Below are positions 17,214 to 26,475 of a DNA stretch of 64,000 bases, one piece after another. The notes under the pieces were generated by a model. It did not search any database, was not told the origin of the DNA, and was given only the letters and a program-made list of their open reading frames with translations. The first letter of the stretch is position 1. The number at the start of each line of letters is the position of its first letter. The DNA is taken from positions 134,495-198,494 of the forward strand of contig CAVWYT010000007.1 of the NCBI GenBank assembly GCA_963759295.1, given 5' to 3'. The position numbers and the translations under genes are program-made. The stretch is from WHSW01 sp963759295. GTDB taxonomy: Bacteria > Actinomycetota > Thermoleophilia > Solirubrobacterales > 70-9.

Positions 17214-17585
17214 ATGGTCAAGGCAATCAAGGCGATCCCGATCGCCGCGCTGGCGGCCGCGATCGCAGCGGTAATCGCCGTCGCGCCCGCGCAGGCGGCA
17301 ATCAAGCACTACGACGGCACGGTCAAGTCCGTCGACTCTGGCTCGTCGACGTTCAAGATCGTCAGCGAGAGCGGCCGCAAGATCAAGTTCCGCGTCAACC
17401 GCTCGACCGAGTTCGAGCGCATCGCCGGCGGCTTCGACGGGCTCAAGCGCGGACTCGCGGTCGAGGTCGACGCGAAGAAGAAGCAGAACGGTCTGCTCGC
17501 CCGCCAGGTCGAGCCCCAGGGCAACGATGGCGGTGACGACCACGGTGGTGACGACAACAGCGGCCACGGTGGTGATCACCGATGA
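17214..17585 (+). CDS. Secreted DUF5666-like small protein with Asp/His-rich tail
   Basis: 123 residues from ATG 17214, chosen because AGGAAGGAG lies just upstream; an in-frame ATG at 17184 adds ten residues. A signal peptide ends APAQA. A short beta domain follows (IKHYDGTVKSVDSGSSTFKIV, then KIKFRVNRSTEFERI) that resembles DUF5666-type OB-like domains. The C-terminal tail is DGGDDHGGDDNSGHGGDHR, rich in Asp and His and suited to binding metal ions. The stop overlaps the next gene's start. No function is known. Confidence 0.7.
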   Translation: MVKAIKAIPIAALAAAIAAVIAVAPAQAAIKHYDGTVKSVDSGSSTFKIVSESGRKIKFRVNRSTEFERIAGGFDGLKRGLAVEVDAKKKQNGLLARQVEPQGNDGGDDHGGDDNSGHGGDHR

Positions 17586-18124
17586 AGCGGCTGTTGCTGA
17601 CGGCGTTGACGCTGGCGCTGATCGCAGCCGGCGCGACCGTCGTGTTCGCCTCGATCGGCGACGACTCGCCGGGCGATCGGTCGACGACGGCCACGACGAC
17701 CTCCGGCGACGACCGCGGTGACCGCGGCGGTGACGGACGCGGCCGCGATCACCCCGAGGACGACGGCACCGTCGACGACGACGCGTCGGCCGCCGGCGTC
17801 GACATCTCCGGCAACTGCGACGAGCCCGAGCACTTCGGCGACGCCGAGTGCCAGGGGGTCACGCCGGCCACCGACGATGGTGCGCGGGCGCCGGCGCCGG
17901 GCGTCGACATCTCCGGCAACTGCGACGAGCCCGAGCACTTCGGCGACGCCGAGTGTCAGGGAGTCGCCGCCGGTGCGGCCGCCGAAGATCACGGCGACGA
18001 CGACGCATTCGAGGACTCGAGCGGCCCGAGCGCGAACAGCGGTCCGGGCAGCATCTCGGACGATGACGGGTTCGAGGACTCGAGCGGTCACGGTGAAAAC
18101 GGGGGCGACAGCGGCCCCGGTTGA
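17582..18124 (+). CDS. Exported acidic protein with duplicated Cys motif
   Basis: 180 residues. An N-terminal hydrophobic segment (LLLTALTLALIAAGATVVFA) is a signal or anchor. The rest is low-complexity and acidic: GRGRDHPEDDG, then two copies of a module containing NCDEPEHFGDAEC about 35 residues apart, then Asp/Ser-rich sequence with NSGPGSIS. Each module has two Cys and one His. The RGRDHPEDDG and NSGPGSIS motifs recur in the gene at 20412, beyond the two-component system. It overlaps the preceding gene by 4 bases. Function unknown; metal binding is a guess. Confidence 0.65.
   Translation: MKRLLLTALTLALIAAGATVVFASIGDDSPGDRSTTATTTSGDDRGDRGGDGRGRDHPEDDGTVDDDASAAGVDISGNCDEPEHFGDAECQGVTPATDDGARAPAPGVDISGNCDEPEHFGDAECQGVAAGAAAEDHGDDDAFEDSSGPSANSGPGSISDDDGFEDSSGHGENGGDSGPG
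17795..17955 (+). repeat. Direct 56-bp duplication inside the acidic protein gene
   Basis: Positions 17795-17850 and 17900-17955 are identical over 56 bases at a period of 105 (35 codons), so the duplicated module stays in frame. Identity at the nucleotide level implies recent duplication or gene conversion. Confidence 0.85.
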
Positions 18125-18197
18125 GCCGAGGCTCGATCTCCACCGGTCCGAGACGGTCGGCAGGGCGGCGTCGCGCCGCCCCGCCGCCGTCGACGCC

Positions 18198-18203
18198 TAC
18201 GAT
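18198..18203 (+). promoter_or_regulatory. -10 box of the response regulator gene (leaderless type)
   Basis: TACGAT ends six bases before the GTG start at 18210. Confidence 0.5.
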
Positions 18204-18209
18204 CAGGGG

Positions 18210-18914
18210 GTGGAGAGGAGGACCGTCCTCGTCGTCGAGGACGAGAAGACGATCGTCGAGCCCCTCACTGCCGCCCTCGAGCGCGAGGGATTCGCAGTCG
18301 AGGTCGCGGGCACCGCCGAGCAGGGAATCGAGATGGGCCGCTCGCTGGCGCCCGACCTCGTCCTCCTCGATCTGATGCTCCCCGACGGCTCGGGGTTCGA
18401 CGTCTGCCGCGAGCTGACCACGACCGGCGTCCCGGTGATCATGCTCACTGCCCGCGGCGACGAGGCCGATCGCGTCGTCGGGCTCGAGCTTGGAGCCGAC
18501 GACTACATCGTCAAGCCGTTCAGCGCCCGCGAGGTCGTGGCCAGGATTCGAGCCGTCTTGCGGCGCGCCGGTCCACGGACCGCGGGCGCCGGCGACGGGC
18601 CGATCGAGGTCGGCGGCCTCGAGGTCGATCCCGAGCGCCGCCGGGCGACGCTCGACGGCGAGTCGCTGGAATTGTCGCGCAAGGAGTTCGAGCTGCTCGA
18701 GCGGTTGATGCGCGACGCCGGCGCCGTCGTCACCCGCGAGCAACTGATCGAAGACGTCTGGGACATGAACTGGTTCGGCTCGACGAAGACGCTCGACGTC
18801 CACGTGTCGAGCCTGCGCAAGAAGCTCGGCGACGATCCGGCCGAGCCGCGGTTCATCCACACCGTCCGCGGGGTCGGCTTCCGCCTCGCGGAGCCCGCCG
18901 AGCTCGACCGCTGA
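18210..18914 (+). CDS. Two-component response regulator, OmpR/PhoB family
   Basis: 234 residues. Receiver domain: acidic pocket VVEDE, phospho-acceptor Asp in LVLLDLMLPDG, conserved Thr/Lys in MLTARG and YIVKPF. The C-terminal winged helix ends with KTLDVHVSSLRKKLGDD and FIHTVRGVGFRL. The GTG start is supported by TACGAT six bases upstream. It lies 11 bases before the kinase gene. Small exported Asp/His-rich proteins on both sides are obvious candidate targets. Confidence 0.92.
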   Translation: MERRTVLVVEDEKTIVEPLTAALEREGFAVEVAGTAEQGIEMGRSLAPDLVLLDLMLPDGSGFDVCRELTTTGVPVIMLTARGDEADRVVGLELGADDYIVKPFSAREVVARIRAVLRRAGPRTAGAGDGPIEVGGLEVDPERRRATLDGESLELSRKEFELLERLMRDAGAVVTREQLIEDVWDMNWFGSTKTLDVHVSSLRKKLGDDPAEPRFIHTVRGVGFRLAEPAELDR

Positions 18915-18925
18915 GGTTCGGTCCC

Positions 18926-20383
18926 ATGAGCCTGCGCGCGACTCTGCTGGCGGTGATCGCGTACGTGCTCCTGATCGCGATCATCGTCCTCGAGGTCCCG
19001 CTGGTCGTCAACCTCTCCCGCCGCGTGGACGCCGAAGTCCAGGCCGAGGCGTCGAACCAGGCGCAGCTGGTCGCCACCTCGGCCGGTGACCGGCTCGACG
19101 GTCCGCCGCCCGCGCTGCAGGCGCTCGCCGACTCCTCGGCGCGCTCGCTCGGCGGGCGCGTGATCGTCGTCGACGCCGACGGGCGCGTTCTCGTCGACTC
19201 GGCGGGCACCGGGCTGCGCGGCGCCTCCTACGCCGATCGGCCGGAGGTCGGCAACGCGCTCGAGGGTGAGACCGCCCAGGGCGAGCGTCACAGCGATTCG
19301 CTCGACGAGGACCTCCTGTTCACGTCGGTGCCGATCGTTCGCGAGGGGACGACCGTCGGGGCGGTGCGCGTCACCCAGAGCGTCGACGCGGTCAACGCCG
19401 AGGTTCGCGACGACGCCGTGGCGCTGATCGGCGTCGGAGCGGCGGCGCTGCTGCTCGGGCTCGGCGTCGCCTGGGTCCTCGCCGGCTTCCTCGCCCGCCC
19501 CCCGCGCTCGCTCGCGGAGGCCGCGAGGCGGGTGTCGGGTGGCGATCTCGAGGCGCGCGCGCCGGAGATCGGCCCGCGCGAGCAGCGCGAGGTCGCCCAC
19601 GCGTTCAACGAGATGACGGCGAGGCTCGCGAGCGCGCTCGCCGCCCAGCGCGACTTCGTCGGCAACGCCTCGCACCAGCTGCGCACCCCGCTCACCGGGC
19701 TGCGGTTGCGCCTCGAGGCCGCAGCCGACGCCGAGCGCGACCCCGATGTCGCCGGTGAGCTGCGCGCCGCCGAGGACGAGGTCGTCCGGCTGGCGGCGCT
19801 GATCGACGACCTGCTCACGCTGGCCAAGGAGGGACAGACCGCCGACGCCGAGCCGCTGTCGCTCGCCGAGGTGGTCGACGCCGCCCACGACCGCTGGCGC
19901 GCCGAGGTCGAGGCGATGCAGACGCGGCTGGTGGTCACCGACGACGGCCCCGGTCGCCGCGGCCCGATCGTGCGCGCGGCGGCGTCGGACCTCGGGATCG
20001 TGCTCGACAACCTGATCGAGAACGCGCTGCGCTACTCGCCGTCGCGGACCGAGATCACGCTCGAGTCCGGGACCACGCTCGAGCGCGATGGCGGGCACGG
20101 CCGCGACCGGCGCTGCGGGTTCGTGGCCGTCAGCGACCAGGGGCCGGGGTTGGCGCCGGGCGAGGAGCGCCGGGCGTTCGACCGCTTCTACCGCGGGCGC
20201 GCGGGGGCGACGACCTCGGGCACGGGACTCGGCCTGGCGATCGTCGACGCCATCGCCCGGCGCTGGGGCGGAACCGTCGAGCTCGCCAACCGCAGCCAGG
20301 GCGGGCTCCGGGCCGAGGTCCGGATTCCGCTCGACGCCGACGCGACTTTGCAGAATCCTGACCTCGACCTGGAGGACCGCTAA
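18926..20383 (+). CDS. Sensor histidine kinase
   Basis: 485 residues. An N-terminal membrane helix (LLAVIAYVLLIAIIVLEVPL) precedes an extracytoplasmic domain of about 130 residues, then a second helix (LIGVGAAALLLGLGVAWVLAG) and a HAMP linker. The H-box is GNASHQLRTPLTGLRLRLE. The ATPase has N-box DNLIENALRYSPS, DQGPGLAPGEE and GTGLGLAIVDAIARRWGG. It phosphorylates the regulator encoded immediately upstream. The signal is unknown; the Asp/His-rich exported neighbours hint at a cation or envelope cue. Confidence 0.92.
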   Translation: MSLRATLLAVIAYVLLIAIIVLEVPLVVNLSRRVDAEVQAEASNQAQLVATSAGDRLDGPPPALQALADSSARSLGGRVIVVDADGRVLVDSAGTGLRGASYADRPEVGNALEGETAQGERHSDSLDEDLLFTSVPIVREGTTVGAVRVTQSVDAVNAEVRDDAVALIGVGAAALLLGLGVAWVLAGFLARPPRSLAEAARRVSGGDLEARAPEIGPREQREVAHAFNEMTARLASALAAQRDFVGNASHQLRTPLTGLRLRLEAAADAERDPDVAGELRAAEDEVVRLAALIDDLLTLAKEGQTADAEPLSLAEVVDAAHDRWRAEVEAMQTRLVVTDDGPGRRGPIVRAAASDLGIVLDNLIENALRYSPSRTEITLESGTTLERDGGHGRDRRCGFVAVSDQGPGLAPGEERRAFDRFYRGRAGATTSGTGLGLAIVDAIARRWGGTVELANRSQGGLRAEVRIPLDADATLQNPDLDLEDR

Positions 20384-20396
20384 CCAAGCGTCGGGC

Positions 20397-20402
20397 TAGC
20401 CT
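20397..20402 (+). promoter_or_regulatory. -10 box of the acidic exported protein gene
   Basis: TAGCCT lies nine bases before the ATG at 20412 and fits the leaderless spacing seen elsewhere. Confidence 0.4.
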
Positions 20403-20411
20403 CGAAGGGCA

Positions 20412-20846
20412 ATGGCCTCGAAGAACGTCTTTGCGATCGCCGTCGTCGCCTTGCTCGGCCTGATCGCCGCGGCGCTGATGGGGCTGCTCGCGAACGCGAT
20501 CTCGGGCGACTCGATCGGGCTCTCCGCCGAGCCGCTGCGCGCCGGCGCCCAGGTCGCCCCGCCGGCCGCGAGCGAAGACCGCCGGGACGACCACCGCGGC
20601 GGTGATCGCGGTCGCGACCATCCCGAGGACGACGGGCCCGCGGCCTCCGGCGAGACGACGACCACCGCGCCGGCGAGCGAGGCCACGACCACGACCGTGC
20701 CGGCCGCGACGACGACCAGCGAGCTCGGCGACGACAACGGCGGCAGCGTCGACAACTCGGGCCCGGGCTCGATCAGCAGCGGCTCGGGCTCCGACGACTC
20801 CGGCTCCGGCGACTCGTCGGGCAGCGGCTCCGGCTCCGACGACTGA
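20412..20846 (+). CDS. Small membrane-anchored acidic Ser/Asp/Thr-rich protein
   Basis: 144 residues. A single N-terminal hydrophobic helix (VFAIAVVALLGLIAAALMGLLA) is followed by a disordered tail: DRGRDHPEDDGPAASG, a Thr/Ala-rich stretch, then NSGPGSIS and Ser/Gly/Asp repeats to the end. The RGRDHPEDDG and NSGPGSIS motifs are shared with the product of 17582-18124. The pair bracketing the two-component genes suggests a common origin and perhaps common regulation. No enzyme domain is visible. Confidence 0.65.
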   Translation: MASKNVFAIAVVALLGLIAAALMGLLANAISGDSIGLSAEPLRAGAQVAPPAASEDRRDDHRGGDRGRDHPEDDGPAASGETTTTAPASEATTTTVPAATTTSELGDDNGGSVDNSGPGSISSGSGSDDSGSGDSSGSGSGSDD

Positions 20847-20876
20847 GACCCCAGCGGGCGATCTCGCCCCCCTGCG

Positions 20877-20882
20877 TAGAAT
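20877..20882 (+). promoter_or_regulatory. -10 box of malic enzyme gene
   Basis: TAGAAT ends ten bases before the ATG at 20893. Confidence 0.5.
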
Positions 20883-20892
20883 CGCGGCCCCC

Positions 20893-22341
<1,449 letters not shown>

Positions 22342-22364
22342 CCGGGGTAGGAAGGGGAGCCGAG

Positions 22365-23280
22365 ATGCGGGTGCTGGTCACTGGAGCGAGCGGGCTGATC
22401 GGCAGGTGCGTCTGCGACCTGCTGCTGGCGCGCGGCGACGGGGTCGTCGCCCTGAGCCGTGACCCGGCTCGCGCCCGCGACGCCAACCCGACCGTCTCCT
22501 GGCACCCCTGGAACCCGGCCGGCGAGCGCCCGCCGGAGGCGGCGCTGGACGGCGTCGACGCGGTCGTCAACCTGATCGGCGAGAACATCAACCAGCGGCT
22601 CTCGGACGAGTCCAAGCAGCGAATCAGGGACAGCCGCGTGCGAGCGACCAAGAACCTCGTCGACGGGATGCTGGCCGCGGCCACGACGCCGGCGATCCTG
22701 GTCAGCCAGTGCGCGGTCGGCTATTACGGCGAGCACGGCGCGGCGATCGTTGACGAGTCGACCCCACCAGCGATCGGACTGGGTGGGCGGGATGTGCTCC
22801 GAATGGGAGCAGGCGGCGCTCGCCGCGGAGCAGGGCAACGTCCGCGTCGCAGTCCTGCGCTCGGCACCGGTCCTCGATCCGGAAGGCGGCCTGCTGAAGC
22901 AGCTCTTGCCGGTGTTCCGATTGGGAGCCGGAGGCCCGCTCGCCGGAGGGCGCCAGTACATGCCGTGGATCCACCGTGACGACGAGACCGGGATCGTCCT
23001 CTGGGCACTCGACGAGGCGAGCGTCAGCGGGCCGCTGAACGCGACCTCGCCGAACCCGGTCACCAATCGCGAGTTCACGAACGCGCTCAGCAATGCCGTG
23101 CGCCGACCCGCGTTCATGCCGGTGCCGCGCCTGGTCCTGAACGCGATGCGCGGGCCCGAGCTCACCGACCAGATCCTGGCGAGCATCCGGGTCGTCCCCC
23201 GCCGCACGCGCGATCTCGGCTACGAGTTCCGGTTCCCGGAGATCGAGCCGGCGCTGCGCGACCTGTTGCGGCGTCAGTAG
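22365..23280 (+). CDS. TIGR01777-type NAD(P)-dependent epimerase (YfcH/SulA-like), frameshifted
   Basis: Two frames make one protein of about 304 residues. The N-terminal part starts MRVLVTGASGLIGR and includes NLIGENINQRLSDESKQ and QCAVGYYGEHG. The C-terminal part resumes with SDWVGGMCSEWEQAA and contains MPWIHRDDETGIVLWALD and GPLNATSPNPVTN, all TIGR01777 signatures. One surplus base near 22778 (GCGATCGGACTGG) causes the shift. The ATG is preceded by GGAAGGGGAG and lies 23 bases after malic enzyme. Its 3' end overlaps the convergent lipoprotein gene by 7 bases. Function in the family is poorly defined. Confidence 0.8.
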
Positions 23281-24416
23281 GCGCCCGAGAGCACGGCAAC
23301 CGGGCGCGCCGCGCCCGCCTCGATCCGGTAGCCCGTCATCCGCACGAGCGTCGTGTCGCCCACCTCGTCGATCGAGTAGCGGCCGAGGATCGAGTCGCGG
23401 TCGGCGGTCTCGAAGAAGGCCTCGACCACGGCATCGCGGTCGGCGGGCTCCGACGCCCGCTCGATCGAGTCGAGGATCACCGCCATTGCCTCGTACCCGT
23501 AGGCGGCGTAGCGACCCGGCGGCCGGTCGAAGCGACGCTCGAAGGCGCGCCCGAATGCCCGGCCGGCGGGCGGTAGCTGGCTTGGGTCGAGGGCGGCCGA
23601 GGTCGCCATCGTGCCCTGCGGCTGTCCGGCGACGGCCGCCGGCTCGAGCTCGGCGTCGGAGGTCATCAGCCCTCGCGGAAAGCCCCGCACCCCCGACACG
23701 GGCTCGCGATCGGCGATGCCTCCGAAGTAGAGGAGCTGTGGCGCGTCGCGGCGGGTCACCTCGGCGCCCCGGAGGGCATCCGCGAACGCGTCGACGAGCC
23801 CGTCGCCGAACTCGCTTCCGTCGGAGAGGGTCGCAACTCGTCGCACGCCGAGGCGACCGACCCAGCGCGCCGCGGCGCGCCCCTGGGCATCGTCGGCGGC
23901 GATCACCCGTCCGAAGGTGCGCGCGCCCGAGGGCTGGACCTGAGGAACTTCGTCGGAGCCCGGGAACGGCTCCACCAGGTCGACCGCGCCGCTGGCCGGC
24001 GATACCTGGAGCAGCTCGGCCGAATTGGTGATCGGCAGCGAGGCGCGCGTGGCGCCGGATTGGAAGTCGCCGAGATAGGCGATCGCGGTCGAGTCCTCGG
24101 TCGCCGTGCGCGCGTTGGCTGCCGAGCGCCCGGGAGACCATCCGCGCTCGCCGCCGGAGCCCTCGGCGGCGTCGAGGTAGTGGACCTCGATCGGAATCCC
24201 CCCGGATTCGCCGCCGGCGTCGGCGAGCGCCATCCGCGCGCCGTCGGCGGCGTCGCGCCCGTTCGCGGCGTCCGGACCGCGCAGCGGCAGGCTCGCGTAG
24301 ATGGCGAGCGTCGCGTCCTCGCCGGGGCCGGAGCCCGTCGAGCAGCCCACGGCGATCGCCACCAGGGCGAGCGCGGCAGCGGCGACCGATGCGAGGCGAG
24401 CCGGCATCGCTTCCAT
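23274..24416 (-). CDS. ABC-type substrate-binding lipoprotein (Leu/Ile/Val receptor fold)
   Basis: 380 residues with a signal peptide ending AIAVGC, which suggests lipid attachment at that Cys. The mature protein begins LAIYASLPLRGPDAANGRDAADG, the periplasmic-binding type I pattern, and includes YLGDFQSGATRASLPITN and GYEAMAVILDSIERA. No permease or ATPase genes are adjacent, so it may act with a distant transporter or as a sensor. It is unlike the binding protein at 8.5 kb apart from the fold. Confidence 0.75.
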   Translation of the reverse strand: MEAMPARLASVAAAALALVAIAVGCSTGSGPGEDATLAIYASLPLRGPDAANGRDAADGARMALADAGGESGGIPIEVHYLDAAEGSGGERGWSPGRSAANARTATEDSTAIAYLGDFQSGATRASLPITNSAELLQVSPASGAVDLVEPFPGSDEVPQVQPSGARTFGRVIAADDAQGRAAARWVGRLGVRRVATLSDGSEFGDGLVDAFADALRGAEVTRRDAPQLLYFGGIADREPVSGVRGFPRGLMTSDAELEPAAVAGQPQGTMATSAALDPSQLPPAGRAFGRAFERRFDRPPGRYAAYGYEAMAVILDSIERASEPADRDAVVEAFFETADRDSILGRYSIDEVGDTTLVRMTGYRIEAGAARPVAVLSGAY

Positions 24417-24453
24417 CTTCGCCGCCCGCGAGCGCGCGGGGCGCCCGTCGCGA

Positions 24454-25479
24454 CTATCCGAAGAAGACCTCGGCCTCGCGGTACAGCGACTCGGGCACCA
24501 CCTTCAGCTCCGCGGTCGCATCGGCGAGGTCGACGAGCACGATCTCCGTTGCGCGCAGCGCGGTCATCATCCCCCAGCGGCCGGCGTCGGCAGCGTCGAC
24601 CGCGTGGAGGCCGAAGCGAGTCGCCAGGACGCGGTCGAACGCCGTCGGGGTGCCGCCCCGCTGCACGTGACCGAGCACCGTCGCCCGCGCCTCGTGCCCG
24701 GTGCGCTGCTCGATCTCGCCCTCCAGCCAATGGCCGATCCCGCCCAGGCGAACGTGCCCGAAGGCGTCCGTCGGCGCATCCTTGGTGATCGGCATCCCGC
24801 CAATCGGCTCGGCGCCCTCGGAGACGACGACGATCGGGGCGTACTCGCTCTCGAACCGGCGCTGAATGTAGTCGCAGACGCGCTCGAGGTCGAACGGGTT
24901 CTCCGGAATCAGGATCACGTTGGCGCCGCCCGCGAGCCCGGAGTGAAGCGCGATCCAGCCGGCGTGGCGACCCATGACCTCGACGATCAAGGTGCGCTTG
25001 TGGCTCTCCGCCGTCGTGTGCAGGCGATCGATCGAGCCCATCGCGATGTTGACCGCCGTGTCGAAGCCGAACGTGTAATCGGTGGCGCCGAGGTCGTTGT
25101 CGATCGTCTTCGGTACCCCGACGACCTTGACCCCGAGCTCGTGCAGCTTCTGCGCCGCCCCGAGCGTGTCCTCGCCGCCGATCACGATCAAACCGTCGAC
25201 CCCCGCTTGATCCAGGTTGGCGGCGATCCGCTCCGCGCCCCCCTCTTGCTTGATCGGGTTGGTGCGCGAGGAGCCGAGGATCGTGCCCCCGCGAGGCAGG
25301 ATCCCGCGCACCTCCGGTATTCCAAGGGGCTGCGCCACGCCCTCGAGCGGACCTCGCCAGCCATCCCGGTAGCCGACGAACTCGTGGCCGTAGGCGCCGG
25401 CCCCCTTGCGAACGATCGCCCGGATGACGGCGTTCAGCCCCGGGCAATCACCGCCACCGTTGAGAACGCCGAATCGCAC
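24454..25479 (-). CDS. pfkA: 6-phosphofructokinase, predicted PPi-dependent type
   Basis: 341 residues. The family start is GVLNGGGDCPGLNAVIR, with LIVIGGEDTLGAAQ, VPKTIDNDLGATDYTFGFDT (catalytic Asp in TIDND) and EVMGRHAGWIA. At the phosphoryl-donor site the residue after GGE is Asp, and Lys precedes TIDND. In this family Asp at the first site together with Lys at the second is associated with pyrophosphate rather than ATP use; ATP enzymes carry Gly at the first position. It phosphorylates fructose 6-phosphate in glycolysis. The GTG start follows TATCGT by six bases. Confidence 0.9.
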   Translation of the reverse strand: MRFGVLNGGGDCPGLNAVIRAIVRKGAGAYGHEFVGYRDGWRGPLEGVAQPLGIPEVRGILPRGGTILGSSRTNPIKQEGGAERIAANLDQAGVDGLIVIGGEDTLGAAQKLHELGVKVVGVPKTIDNDLGATDYTFGFDTAVNIAMGSIDRLHTTAESHKRTLIVEVMGRHAGWIALHSGLAGGANVILIPENPFDLERVCDYIQRRFESEYAPIVVVSEGAEPIGGMPITKDAPTDAFGHVRLGGIGHWLEGEIEQRTGHEARATVLGHVQRGGTPTAFDRVLATRFGLHAVDAADAGRWGMMTALRATEIVLVDLADATAELKVVPESLYREAEVFFG

Positions 25480-25485
25480 GCGGGC

Positions 25486-25491
25486 ACGATA
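25486..25491 (-). promoter_or_regulatory. -10 box of pfkA (leaderless type)
   Basis: TATCGT on the minus strand ends six bases before the GTG start. Confidence 0.55.
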
Positions 25492-25515
25492 CCCGGCGCG
25501 CGCCCGCCTGCGAGC

Positions 25516-26211
25516 TCAGCCCTCGACGGCGCGGCGGCGCACGTCCATGAACGCGACCGCCGCCCCGATCGGATCGGCGGCGGCCGCGAGCTCGGCGTAG
25601 GAGAGCTCGGCGCCGACGAACCCGGACGCGTTCCAGAGCTCCCCCTCGGGCGGCGCCGTCCACGGCCCGACGTAGACATAGGGTTCGGCATGAACCTCGT
25701 CACCGGGGGAGACGCCGTAGTTGGCGCGCCGGCCGGTCGCCTCCGCGCCCGCCTCGAAGGCGATGTCGAAGTGCTCGGGCCAGAGGTTGATCGAGCTCGG
25801 CTCGGCCGCATCGTCGAGGCCGGCGCGCAGACGCTCGAGGGCCTCGGCGGCGAAGCCGTAGAGATCGCCGAGACGTCGCGCCCCGACCGGGTCGATCTCC
25901 AGGGGCTTTCGGTCCGTGGGGGCCCCGTCGTAGAAGAGCTCGGCGCCGACGAACCCGGCCGCCTCGGCGAGCGTCGTCAGCGGCGCGCGCCGCTCGGCCC
26001 CGTCCTCGACCACGACCAGCTCGGCACCGGCGACCATCACCTGCAGCGCCCGGCCGTCGACCTCGAAGGGAGGGGTGCCGAAGCCGCCGGGAGTGGCTTC
26101 GAGCGCGATCTCGTTGTCCGGCTTGCGCGCCGGAGCGACGATCTGCTCGGCGACCCGGTGAAGCGCGTCGCGGGTGGTCACGAAGCCGGCCGGAAGTGGC
26201 TCCAGCCTCAA
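25516..26211 (-). CDS. Uncharacterised protein with internal duplication, probably frameshifted at its 5' end
   Basis: As read, 231 residues from TTG 26211. It contains two copies of a GFVGAEL(F/S)Y motif, at about residues 87 and 198, and the central phrase INLWPEHFDIAFEAG. Directly upstream in another frame, TRFKPTPGVEVIADPELA reads like the true continuation; one missing base near 26209 would join them and extend the protein by about 20 residues. No family is recognised with confidence. It follows the 53-residue membrane protein gene on the same strand. Confidence 0.6.
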   Translation of the reverse strand: MRLEPLPAGFVTTRDALHRVAEQIVAPARKPDNEIALEATPGGFGTPPFEVDGRALQVMVAGAELVVVEDGAERRAPLTTLAEAAGFVGAELFYDGAPTDRKPLEIDPVGARRLGDLYGFAAEALERLRAGLDDAAEPSSINLWPEHFDIAFEAGAEATGRRANYGVSPGDEVHAEPYVYVGPWTAPPEGELWNASGFVGAELSYAELAAAADPIGAAVAFMDVRRRAVEG

Positions 26212-26293
26212 CAGGCCAACTCCGGATCGGCGATCACCTCGACCCCGGGAGTCGGTTTGAACCGTGTGTCTCGATCGGAGCCGCCCGGTTGAC

Positions 26294-26455
26294 TCAGGCC
26301 CGCAGGCGCTCCAGCATCGGCTGCGCCCAGCGATCGAGCACGCCGTTGACGAGGACGAAGAGGAAGATCAGCGCCGCGATCGTGCCGCCGAGCGAGAAGG
26401 CATAGGCGATCACCATCGCGATCAGTCCGACGACCGTGAACACGAGCAGCCGCAT
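26294..26455 (-). CDS. 53-residue predicted membrane protein
   Basis: A short reading frame from ATG 26455 encodes a small protein with two hydrophobic stretches (LLVFTVVGLIAMVIAYAFSL and IAALIFLFVLVNGVL) and an amphipathic C terminus (DRWAQPMLERLRA). Independent support is a TAGATT box ending nine bases before the start, the same spacing as at other leaderless starts here. It lies 20 bases after trpA. Function unknown. Confidence 0.65.
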   Translation of the reverse strand: MRLLVFTVVGLIAMVIAYAFSLGGTIAALIFLFVLVNGVLDRWAQPMLERLRA

Positions 26456-26464
26456 GCGGGCGCA

Positions 26465-26470
26465 AATCTA
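26465..26470 (-). promoter_or_regulatory. -10 box of the 53-residue membrane protein gene
   Basis: TAGATT on the minus strand, nine bases before the ATG at 26455. Confidence 0.45.
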
Positions 26471-26475
26471 CCCGT

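Noticed and set aside
17718..18209. N-terminal extension of the response regulator
   Set aside because: The open frame runs upstream through the acidic-protein gene in another frame; the receiver domain starts at GTG 18210, just after a -10 box.
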